Of a stretch of DNA of 13,238 bases, positions 6,325 through 13,238 are shown piece after piece (the stretch's first letter is position 1; each line of letters starts with the position of its first letter). Under the pieces are notes generated by a model. That model was not told the origin of the DNA and ran no database searches. It saw only the letters and a list, made by a program, of their open reading frames with translations. Source of the DNA: Prevotellaceae bacterium (GTDB lineage Bacteria > Bacteroidota > Bacteroidia > Bacteroidales > Paludibacteraceae); contig JAITNR010000037.1 of the NCBI GenBank assembly GCA_031290375.1, forward strand, positions 1 to 13,238, given 5' to 3'. The translations under genes and the position numbers were made by a program.

Positions 6325-6561
6325 ATGTCAGACGTAGCAAAAAAAGTTAGAGAAATTGTTGTTGGAAAATTAGGTGTGGATGAAGCCGAAGTAATTGATT
6401 CCGCGAATTTTACGAATGACCTTGGAGCAGACTCTTTGGACACGGTAGAATTGATTATGGAATTTGAGAAAGAGTTCGGCATTCAGATTGCAGAAGAAGA
6501 AGCTGAAAAGATTTCTACGGTAGGAGAAGCTATTCAGCATATCGAGGCAGCAATTAAATAA
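6325..6561 (+). CDS. acpP: Acyl carrier protein
   Basis: 78 residues, the normal length for type II ACP. The phosphopantetheine attachment site is S37 in GADSLDTVEL (34-43), within the typical acidic four-helix sequence; the C-terminus AIQHIEAAIK is also typical. The start is the ATG at 6325 (MSDVAKK); the frame is open further upstream, but those residues are not ACP-like and overlap the promoter. It carries acyl chains in fatty-acid synthesis in the cytoplasm. It lies 16 bp before fabF, so the two are almost certainly one operon. Confidence 0.97.
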   Translation: MSDVAKKVREIVVGKLGVDEAEVIDSANFTNDLGADSLDTVELIMEFEKEFGIQIAEEEAEKISTVGEAIQHIEAAIK

Positions 6562-6577
6562 TTTTTAAAAACTATTT

Positions 6578-7843
6578 ATGGAACTAAAAAGGGTAGTGGT
6601 AACCGGGCTTGGTGCCGTTACGCCCGTTGGTAATACTGTCCCGGAACTCTGGGACAGTGTTGTTGAGGGGAGAAGTGGTGCTGGACCTATTACTCATTTC
6701 GATGCCGATAGATTTAAGGCGAAGTTTGCGTGTGAGGTTAAAGATTTTAACCTCGATTTGTATGTGGACAAAAAAGAAGCACGCAAAATGGATTTATACA
6801 CTCAATATGCGATGGCTGTGGCTCAGCAGGCTGTTGAGGACTCAAAAATTGATATTGAGAAGGAAAATCTCGACAAGATAGGTGTAATCTACGGTGTGGG
6901 AATTGGCGGCATACACACTTTTGAGCAGGAAATGATATATTTTGCTCAAACTTTTGAAGAGGCAGGTCCACGTTTCAACCCGTTTTTTATTCCCAAAATG
7001 ATTGCTGATATTGCACCTGGCTATATTTCAATAAAATATGGGTTCAGAGGTCTCAATTTTACGACCACATCTGCCTGTGCATCTTCTACCAACGCCATTG
7101 TAGATGCTTTTAATTACATAAGATTAGGCAAGGCAAATATTATTCTTGCCGGAGGGTCGGAGGCTGCAATTACGGCTGCAGGCATCGGCGGTTTTTCTTC
7201 GATGCACGCTCTTTCCACAAGAAACGACTCGCCTCAGACGGCATCTCGCCCGTTTTCCAAAAGTAGAGACGGATTTGTGTTGGGAGAGGGTGCTGCATGT
7301 CTGATTTTGGAAGAATACGAACACGCCCTGGCAAGAGGTGCAAAAATCTATGCAGAAGTAGTTGGAGGAGGACTCAGTGCAGATGCCAACCACATAACAG
7401 CTCCACATCCAGAGGGAATTGGAGCAATGGCTGTAATGCGAAATGCACTCGAAGATGCAAATATGCAACCATCTGATATTGACTATATTAATGTTCATGG
7501 TACATCTACGCCAATTGGAGATATTGCCGAAATTAAGGCAGTGACAAAAGTTTTTGGCGAAGATGCATACAAACTCAATATCAGTTCAACAAAATCAATG
7601 ACAGGGCATCTGCTCGGTGCAGCGGGGGCAGTTGAGGCACTTATTTCTATTTTGTCTATTCAGAACAGCATTGTGCCGCCCACAATCAACTTTACCGAAG
7701 GGGACGAAGACCCTGAAATTGACTACAAACTGAATTTTACTTTCAACAAGGCACAAAAACGCACAGTGAGAGCTGCTCTGTCAAACACATTCGGCTTTGG
7801 CGGACACAACGCAAGCGTAATTTTTAAGAAAATGACAGAATAA
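6578..7843 (+). CDS. fabF: Beta-ketoacyl-ACP synthase II
   Basis: 421 residues, a complete thiolase-fold condensing enzyme that elongates acyl-ACP with malonyl-ACP. The catalytic triad is C167 (TTSACASS), H308 (NVHGTSTP) and H344 (TGHLLGAAGA), with the conserved K339 in STKSMTGH. The C-terminal glycine-rich motif NTFGFGGHNAS (403-413) is intact, and the C-H-H triad separates it from KAS III. It follows acpP by 16 bp. In many Bacteroidota the next gene is rnc (ribonuclease III); here a 254-bp spacer and an ABC-F gene follow instead. Confidence 0.96.
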   Translation: MELKRVVVTGLGAVTPVGNTVPELWDSVVEGRSGAGPITHFDADRFKAKFACEVKDFNLDLYVDKKEARKMDLYTQYAMAVAQQAVEDSKIDIEKENLDKIGVIYGVGIGGIHTFEQEMIYFAQTFEEAGPRFNPFFIPKMIADIAPGYISIKYGFRGLNFTTTSACASSTNAIVDAFNYIRLGKANIILAGGSEAAITAAGIGGFSSMHALSTRNDSPQTASRPFSKSRDGFVLGEGAACLILEEYEHALARGAKIYAEVVGGGLSADANHITAPHPEGIGAMAVMRNALEDANMQPSDIDYINVHGTSTPIGDIAEIKAVTKVFGEDAYKLNISSTKSMTGHLLGAAGAVEALISILSIQNSIVPPTINFTEGDEDPEIDYKLNFTFNKAQKRTVRAALSNTFGFGGHNASVIFKKMTE

Positions 7844-7951
7844 CAAACGCATTTTATCTGTTGTCAAAAAAAATCGTAAGATTTTTGCTATAACCACTAA
7901 ATATTTTACCTGAAAGCAAATCCGAAAGTTTTGTATGCTGGTAGGAATGTT

Positions 7952-7989
7952 CCAAAAAAGTGCTATTCTTTGGATAATAGTACTTTTGG
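7952..7989 (+). terminator. Probable terminator after fabF
   Basis: Arms 7956-7967 and 7976-7987 pair over 12 bp with one G-U wobble, around the loop CTTTGGAT; CC/GG can add two more pairs across a two-A bulge. The right arm ends in a T4 tract. It lies about 110 bp after the fabF stop. The wider spacer also has a 9-bp inverted repeat, aatcgtaag (7872-7880) and cttacgatt (7995-8003), that encloses this hairpin. Confidence 0.45.
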
Positions 7990-8045
7990 TGTGGCTTACG
8001 ATTTACGTTAATGGAATTCCATGTTAAAATCCAAAATAAAAAATG

Positions 8046-8053
8046 TAATTTTG
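8046..8053 (+). promoter_or_regulatory. Promoter -7 box of the ABC-F gene
   Basis: TAATTTTG at 8046-8053 fits TAnnTTTG and is followed by CA. No clear TTG at -33. The leader would be about 38 nt. Confidence 0.45.
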
Positions 8054-8097
8054 CAGTTCAATAAATAAAAAGGAATAATCTAAAAGTAAAAAGATAA

Positions 8098-9999
8098 ATG
8101 GTTTCGGTAGAGCGACTTACGATGGAATTTGGGGGACAGGCGTTGTTTAATGACATTTCGTTTCTTATTAATAAAAATGACAAAATTGCTTTGATAGGCA
8201 GAAACGGCGCAGGCAAAACAACACTGCTCAAACTCCTTGCCGGCAAACTTTTGCACACGAAGGGTAATATCTCGAAACCAAAGGAACTTTCCATAGGATA
8301 TCTACCTCAACATCTGAGAGTTAGTAATACCACAACTGTATTTGAAGAGGCTAAAACCGCTTTTGGCAACATTATTGAAATTCAGACAAATATTAATTTT
8401 CTGACGAAAGAATTATCTGAGAGAAAAGACCATGAGAATAAAGGTTATCAGCAACTTATAGAAGAAATTAATTATGAGAATGAGCGTCTGAGAATGCTTG
8501 GAAGTCAAAACATTGATGCAGAAACCGAAAAAACATTGCTCGGTTTGGGTTTTTTGCGCACTGATTTTGAACGAAATACTTCAGAATTTAGCGGTGGCTG
8601 GCGAATGAGGATTGAACTTGCCAAAATTTTACTGCAAAATTCTGATCTGCTGCTACTTGACGAACCAACCAATCACCTCGACATTGAGTCAATAAGTTGG
8701 CTTGAAAACTTTTTATCTGCTTCGAGCAGTGCCGTCATGCTGGTAAGTCATGACAAAATCTTTTTGGACAGAGTAACCAAAAGGAGCATCGAAATCACGC
8801 TTGGTAAAATTTATGATTATAAGGTAAATTACTCTAAATACCTGGAATTAAGGCAAGAAAAGCATGAACAACAGATTCGTGCGTATGAAAATCAACAAAA
8901 AATGATTGCCGACACCAAAGAATTTATTGAACGGTTCCGCTACAAGCCTACTAAGGCGGTGCAGGTACAAAATCGTATCAGGCAGTTGGAAAAACTGCAA
9001 ATTATTGAAGTAGATTTGCAGGACAACTCACACCTGAACCTTAAATTTCCTCCAGCCCCACATTCTGGTGTCTTGCCGATTGATATTGAGAACCTTACAA
9101 AGAATTACAATGAACATGTTATTTTGCAAAACATAAATATGCAAATTCACAGAGGCGAAAAAGTTGCTTTTGTAGGCAGAAACGGTGAGGGCAAAACCAC
9201 TCTGATTAAGTGCATAATGAACGAAATTGAGTATGCGGGCAGATTGCAACTTGGACATAATGTGAAAATTGGTTATTTTGCTCAAAATCAGGAGGCTTTT
9301 TTGGATAATAAAAAGACTGTTTTTCAAACTATTGACGATGTTGCAACAGGTGATATTCGCCCAAAAATCAGAGATATTTTGGGGGCATTTATGTTTGACA
9401 AGCAAGAAAGCGAAAAGTGCGTTGAGGTGTTGTCGGGTGGTGAACGTAGCCGTTTGGCTATGATTTGCCTGTTGCTTGAACCTGTAAATCTGCTAATACT
9501 CGATGAACCTACAAACCATCTGGATATTCAGGCAAAAAACATATTGAAAGAGGCTATCGGCAAGTTCAACGGAACGGCAGTGATAGTGAGCCACGACAGA
9601 GATTTTCTTGATGGATTGGTAACAAAAATATATGAATTTAAGGATAAAAAAGCAGTTGAATATCTCGGCGGGATAGAGGATTTTCTGCAAAAAAAGAATT
9701 TTGATTCGCTATCCGAAATTGAACTCAGAAATCCAATAAAAAAAGATACGGTAACTAATTCGGTATCAGAAAATAAACTTAATTACGAAGAGCAACGTCA
9801 ACAGGCAAAGAAAATTCGCAGGGCTCAAAAACAGGTTGAAAAAGCCGAAGAGGAAATTGCCCGCCTTGAAGAAGAAATTGTTAAAATGGAAATCTATTTT
9901 GCCAACGGCACTTCCTCCGAAGAAAATTTAGCTAAGTACAACAAAACCAAGCATTTATTAGAGCAAAAAATGTATGAATGGGAAGTTTTGCATTATTAA
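8098..9999 (+). CDS. ABC-F family ATPase (YheS/Uup-like translation factor)
   Basis: 633 residues, two ABC ATPase domains in one chain with no membrane segments. Domain 1: Walker A GRNGAGKT (34-41), signature SGGWR (165-169), Walker B LLLLDEP (184-190), switch SHD (217-219). Interdomain linker rich in charged helix about 243-320, the 'P-site tRNA interaction' region, with FIERFRYKPTKAVQVQNR. Domain 2: Walker A GRNGEGKT (360-367), signature LSGGE (445-449), Walker B LLILDEP (465-471), SHD (498-500). The C-terminal segment, about 565-630, is a predicted coiled coil (KKIRRAQKQVEKAEEEIARLEEEI). ABC-F proteins act on ribosomes; some give antibiotic resistance, but the linker length and C-terminal extension here look like the housekeeping YheS/ABCF3-like branch. 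Both ATP sites look intact. Confidence 0.9.
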   Translation: MVSVERLTMEFGGQALFNDISFLINKNDKIALIGRNGAGKTTLLKLLAGKLLHTKGNISKPKELSIGYLPQHLRVSNTTTVFEEAKTAFGNIIEIQTNINFLTKELSERKDHENKGYQQLIEEINYENERLRMLGSQNIDAETEKTLLGLGFLRTDFERNTSEFSGGWRMRIELAKILLQNSDLLLLDEPTNHLDIESISWLENFLSASSSAVMLVSHDKIFLDRVTKRSIEITLGKIYDYKVNYSKYLELRQEKHEQQIRAYENQQKMIADTKEFIERFRYKPTKAVQVQNRIRQLEKLQIIEVDLQDNSHLNLKFPPAPHSGVLPIDIENLTKNYNEHVILQNINMQIHRGEKVAFVGRNGEGKTTLIKCIMNEIEYAGRLQLGHNVKIGYFAQNQEAFLDNKKTVFQTIDDVATGDIRPKIRDILGAFMFDKQESEKCVEVLSGGERSRLAMICLLLEPVNLLILDEPTNHLDIQAKNILKEAIGKFNGTAVIVSHDRDFLDGLVTKIYEFKDKKAVEYLGGIEDFLQKKNFDSLSEIELRNPIKKDTVTNSVSENKLNYEEQRQQAKKIRRAQKQVEKAEEEIARLEEEIVKMEIYFANGTSSEENLAKYNKTKHLLEQKMYEWEVLHY

Positions 10000-10020
10000 A
10001 AGTGCAAAATTGCGTATATT

Positions 10021-10219
10021 TTCCTGACTTCGACGGTCAAAAAGCACAAAGCACTATTACTCAACGATATTTTTGAAAAAACAAATAAATATGATGTTAT
10101 TTTACATAAAACACGAAATATAACATAATTAGCCACTACAAAACAACTTTTACTCAAAAAGTGCCATTTTTACACAGTTTGGATATGGGGATTGGGGGAT
10201 AGAGTGTCGAAGTCAGGAA
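10021..10219. mobile_element. 199-bp MITE-like element with 14-bp terminal inverted repeats
   Basis: The ends ttcctgacttcgac (10021-10034) and gtcgaagtcaggaa (10206-10219) are perfect inverted repeats. The right-hand 118 bp match window positions 1-118 with four mismatches, so the element is present at least twice within 10 kb. It is too short to encode a transposase. An internal 7-bp inverted repeat, atgttat (10094-10100) and ataacat (10120-10126), is intact here but broken in copy 1 by a substitution. The flanks (gcgtatatt and gaaaatgaa) show no clear target duplication. It lies 21 bp after the ABC-F stop. Non-autonomous element is the best reading; a parental transposase would be elsewhere. 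Confidence 0.6.
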
Positions 10220-10282
10220 GAAAATGAAAAGGTAGTTGTTGAAAATCAGTTGCTGATTTATTCGGGATTGAAGGGGGAATAA
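10220..10282 (+). pseudogene. Short C-terminal coding scrap beside the MITE-like element
   Basis: From the right edge of the element a frame reads ENEKVVVENQLLIYSGLKGE, then TAA at 10280-10282. It looks like the tail of a real protein but has no start of its own, and I do not recognise it. By analogy with copy 1, where a truncated phage fragment directly follows the repeat, this may be the remnant of a gene disrupted at the element boundary. The remaining 36 bp to the next gene's stop show nothing. Confidence 0.25.
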
Positions 10283-10318
10283 GGGGTTTGTGAAATTTGG
10301 AATAATCAATACTTCAAA

Positions 10319-13238
10319 TCACAAAGATAAATCTATTTCTTTCATAAGCCTGTCCGTTTTGCTTAAAACAAAGATTATTTTCTGATAATGTTCTATATCT
10401 TCGTATGTCAGTGTTCTGCCTTTACGGTCTTTGAGCCATTTTTGTGCAGGTTGGTAGCCTCCAATATAGAAATTCCACGCTGTTTCAGGAACATTATCAA
10501 AATATTGGGTGTCGTTTATCCAAACCATCATCAAGCCGTCATTGCGGGCTTGACCCGCAATCCCCTGAACATTATTATTTCCCGATTTGGGAAAATTGGC
10601 AAAATTATTCGGAACGGTAATATTTTCCATTAAATGCAAATGTCGCAATTGCTCGCCCAATACCGCTAATTTGTTAAATTGCTCGGCATTTTCGGGATAC
10701 GGAATGCGTGGAAAATCTATTTTTAGAAATTCCTTGTGTTTTTCTCTGTACGAGGGCGAATGAAGAATAGCGTAAATGTAGTCGAAGATTTGTTCAGGTG
10801 TTATTGACAAGGGGTTGCAACCCCTTGTTATTTCCGCAACAATCGCTTCATTCAAATTTGCGACCTTTTCTGTTTGTCCAAAATTTTCGTGATAAAAGTA
10901 AAGAGGGAAAACGTAACCGCTTCCGTATTTTCTGGCTGTTCCAATTAAGTTGCCATTACTTATATTATTTGCCAAAAAAATATATTTCCAATCATTAGCA
11001 CATTGCTTGCCAACGATTAAAGAAATATTATTGTTGTTTAATAGATGTTTCATTACATTATGGCGAGGAACTTCCATAAAACCACTTGAATTTCCTGTAT
11101 AATAGGTAAATCTTTCATCAAAAGGACGATAACTTATTTTTGTGATTTTCTGAAAATCCAAATTTTGTTTCAAATCTTTTTTTGCACCTTCAATTGTCCA
11201 ATCCCTTGAATCTTCGCCTAAATTAAATTTTTCTCTTGCTTTTTCATTGTCCAAATTCAAGAATTCTGTTACTGTATTTTTGACTTCTTTTTTGGAAAAC
11301 TGTATTGTAAGATTATCCCTTGCAGTTGTTATCCCTACTGAATTTACAATAAATAATTCATTGATTTTAAAATATTTATCATAATCTTTCTGCAAGGAAA
11401 AATTTTTAGGCACGAAGAAATACGATGGCGATTCGGGATTTAGTTCTGTCCATTCGATTGTTTTCAAATTGTTTTCCAACAGGAAATTGTATTTTTCCTG
11501 TCGTTTGCCAAATAAGTTATAATGGAAAACTTTGGCAAATTCATCACTCTTCTTTTTACCTGTTTTTACAAAAATATTGATTGAAACACCCTGTTGTATG
11601 TCAAACACATTTTCGTCTTTGCCACCATCTGGTGCAGTTTCTTTTTTCTTTGCATTACCATGTAAATCAAGAATATAAATTTTGTCGAAAGTTTCCATCA
11701 ACGATTTGCGCATTTGACGGTGTATCAGTCCATCAATAAAACTGTTATTGGTAATAAATGCTAAGATACCTTCGCTGTTTTTCTCAATAAAATATTGCCC
11801 GAAACGGATAAATTTAAGATAATCGTCAGAAAGTGGCTGGATATTGCGCTCGTTCAGATTTTTTTTATAATCGTTCATTAAGCCTATAATCCAATTGCCT
11901 TTATTTGACGAGCTTACACTGTACGGCGGATTTCCTAAAACGACCATTACAGGCATTTCGTTTTTGATTTTTTGCGCTTCAGCAGATTCGTCGCTTAACC
12001 ATTTATAAAAGCCTAATTTTTGTATATTTTGCTTTGGCTCTTCCAAACTGTCGGTCAAGTAAATTCGCAGTCGTTGATTGTCGGTGGCATTGTACCCAAA
12101 TTCCTGCAAAATGGTTTCAATTTTCAAATGCGCCATTGTGTAGGGCGCCATCATGATTTCAAAACCATTGAGGCGTGGAATAAGATGTTGGCTCACATAA
12201 TTATCCCATACACCCGCGTTATTTGCAAATTTTTGATTAATATTCCTCACTACTTCTGCAAGAAAAGTACCTGTTCCTGTGGCGGGGTCGAGAATTTGCA
12301 CTTTGTGATATTCTTTGTCATTGATACTGACTTTTGAATTGTCTGCCAAACCTTTCACGAGATTAAAATCGGTTTTCAGAATATCATCAACGGCATTAAC
12401 GATAAATTTTACCACAGCCGACGGCGTATAATATGCACCTTTGGCGTTTTTCAGTTTTTTGTCGTATCGTGTAAGAAAATCCTCGTAAAAATGCAGGAAC
12501 GGGTCTTTGTCTTTGCTCTCAAATTCATTGTGGATAGCATTAATATCCACATAATTAAACATATCGGCAAGTGAATCGACAATCCAGCAAATATTTTCGT
12601 CAATGTCGTAACCGGCAATATACTGAAACAGTTTGCGCAAAAAAGGATTGGATTTTGGAATGAGGTTTGCAGCCTGTTGCCGGGAAAAATCAGTAGTTGA
12701 ATTATCTTGCAATCGCGCTACAAACATACCATAAGCAATGGTTTGCGCATACATATCGGCAAATTGTGCGTTATCCATTGTCGGTAATAAAACCTCTTGA
12801 AAATCTTGTAATTGTGCATGTAATGTAGATTCGTCATTTAGCGTTTTTTCTATTACATTCGCCAAAAGTTGTGTTTTGGCTGCCATAAATTCGGCTAACT
12901 GTTTGGAATCTTTGATTGCCTTGCCATTGTAATGCGAAAAGTCATTCATCATTTCAACAAAAGCGATGAATTTGTCAGAAATTGGAACGATTTTATTTAC
13001 CTTTTCTCGCCCGATTGCAATTTCAGCAACCATTTCCTCGCCTTTAAAATATTGAAAAGTCAAATAATCGGTTATAATCAGATGATCAAGCGCTTTTTTG
13101 TATCGGTCGAACTGATGTGTATAGTCTTTTGAGTTCAGATTTTTGCCAATATCTTTTGCCTCCACATAGCCGACAGGGATATTGTTTTTCAAAAGCGTGA
13201 GGTCGGGGGCGCCGCAGGCAATATGTTGCGCTTCGTTT
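10319..13238 (-). CDS. Type ISP-like restriction-modification enzyme (nuclease-methyltransferase fusion), 5' end outside window
   Basis: The frame is open from the window edge to the TGA at 10319-10321, about 972 residues; the TTG at 13192 is not the start, because the upstream codons read HIACGAPDLTLLKNNIPVGY, leading to VEAK. That supplies the PD...ExK nuclease motif (PD, then EAK about 18 residues on). No helicase motifs lie between nuclease and methyltransferase. KGAYYTPSAVVKFIV precedes SAM motif I DPATGTGTF (about 12289-12263) and motif IV NPPY (about 11932-11921), the N6-adenine type. The C-terminal part would hold target recognition and ends with the family-typical segment including NFYIGGYQPAQKWLKDRKGR. 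It would methylate host DNA and cleave unmodified DNA in one polypeptide. Two palindromic repeats sit in frame near the 3' end. No separate specificity subunit is visible. Confidence 0.88.
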   Translation of the reverse strand, partial: NEAQHIACGAPDLTLLKNNIPVGYVEAKDIGKNLNSKDYTHQFDRYKKALDHLIITDYLTFQYFKGEEMVAEIAIGREKVNKIVPISDKFIAFVEMMNDFSHYNGKAIKDSKQLAEFMAAKTQLLANVIEKTLNDESTLHAQLQDFQEVLLPTMDNAQFADMYAQTIAYGMFVARLQDNSTTDFSRQQAANLIPKSNPFLRKLFQYIAGYDIDENICWIVDSLADMFNYVDINAIHNEFESKDKDPFLHFYEDFLTRYDKKLKNAKGAYYTPSAVVKFIVNAVDDILKTDFNLVKGLADNSKVSINDKEYHKVQILDPATGTGTFLAEVVRNINQKFANNAGVWDNYVSQHLIPRLNGFEIMMAPYTMAHLKIETILQEFGYNATDNQRLRIYLTDSLEEPKQNIQKLGFYKWLSDESAEAQKIKNEMPVMVVLGNPPYSVSSSNKGNWIIGLMNDYKKNLNERNIQPLSDDYLKFIRFGQYFIEKNSEGILAFITNNSFIDGLIHRQMRKSLMETFDKIYILDLHGNAKKKETAPDGGKDENVFDIQQGVSINIFVKTGKKKSDEFAKVFHYNLFGKRQEKYNFLLENNLKTIEWTELNPESPSYFFVPKNFSLQKDYDKYFKINELFIVNSVGITTARDNLTIQFSKKEVKNTVTEFLNLDNEKAREKFNLGEDSRDWTIEGAKKDLKQNLDFQKITKISYRPFDERFTYYTGNSSGFMEVPRHNVMKHLLNNNNISLIVGKQCANDWKYIFLANNISNGNLIGTARKYGSGYVFPLYFYHENFGQTEKVANLNEAIVAEITRGCNPLSITPEQIFDYIYAILHSPSYREKHKEFLKIDFPRIPYPENAEQFNKLAVLGEQLRHLHLMENITVPNNFANFPKSGNNNVQGIAGQARNDGLMMVWINDTQYFDNVPETAWNFYIGGYQPAQKWLKDRKGRTLTYEDIEHYQKIIFVLSKTDRLMKEIDLSL
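10534..10566. repeat. Palindromic dispersed repeat inserted in frame in the restriction-modification gene
   Basis: attgcggg (10541-10548) and cccgcaat (10554-10561) form an 8-bp stem with loop CTTGA. This is the core of a widespread bacterial palindrome; on the coding strand it reads GIAGQARNDG, a peptide typical of that repeat. The reading frame of the host gene continues through it, between SGNNNVQ and LMMVWIND. Confidence 0.7.
10807..10828. repeat. Perfect 22-bp palindrome inside the restriction-modification gene
   Basis: The two 11-base halves, acaaggggttg and caaccccttgt, are exact reverse complements without a spacer. On the coding strand it contributes ITRGCNPL, between the family-like segments NLNEAIVAE and PEQIFDYIYAILHSP. 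The frame is kept. It appears to be a second, different repeat insertion in the same gene. Confidence 0.6.

Noticed and set aside
1..10219. The two 118-bp direct repeats as ends of a 10-kb mobile unit
   Set aside because: The segment between them holds core genes (acpP, fabF, rlmD, tRNA-Cys) and no transposase or integrase; two separate insertions of a small element explain the repeats better.

Overview
The window looks like a chromosomal segment from a Bacteroidota (probably Bacteroidales) genome. Evidence: A-rich leaders without Shine-Dalgarno sites, a recurring TAnnTTTGCA promoter box before at least five transcription units, an ECF sigma factor followed by a Spy/CpxP-like 'sensor of ECF' protein, an adjacent acpP-fabF pair, and a single-chain type ISP-like restriction-modification enzyme of a kind common in this phylum. 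Base composition is AT-rich throughout. The species cannot be named from the sequence.

Layout. (1) 1-540: one copy of a 118-bp repeat, then a decayed phage gene fragment (virion morphogenesis/gpG-like), then a perfect long hairpin with a T-run. (2) 649-2031, minus: a PLP-dependent beta-eliminating lyase whose diagnostic residues point to tyrosine phenol-lyase rather than tryptophanase. (3) 2032-2633: a 600-bp spacer with a 319-bp block bounded by perfect 21-bp inverted repeats and filled with small hairpins. (4) 2634-4198: an apparent three-gene unit: ECF sigma factor, single-pass membrane protein (candidate anti-sigma), secreted Spy/CpxP-like protein. (5) 4247-4320: tRNA-Cys, followed by a 197-bp block bounded by 19-bp perfect inverted repeats. 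(6) 4663-6069: 23S rRNA uracil methyltransferase (RlmD family). (7) 6325-7843: acyl carrier protein and beta-ketoacyl-ACP synthase II, the core of fatty-acid elongation. (8) 8098-9999: ABC-F ribosome-associated ATPase. (9) 10021-10219: a 199-bp element with 14-bp terminal inverted repeats whose right-hand 118 bp match window positions 1-118. (10) 10319-13238, minus: a fused nuclease-methyltransferase gene cut by the window edge and carrying two palindromic repeat insertions in frame.

Most of the genes are housekeeping (translation, lipid synthesis). The accessory signal is in the repeats, the phage relic, the lyase and the restriction-modification gene. I found no CRISPR array, transposase gene, or clearly new multi-gene defence system. 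The less ordinary observations are the phage-gene remnant read in a different frame from the longest ORF there, the short inverted-repeat element family, and palindromes colonising the coding sequence of the restriction-modification enzyme.
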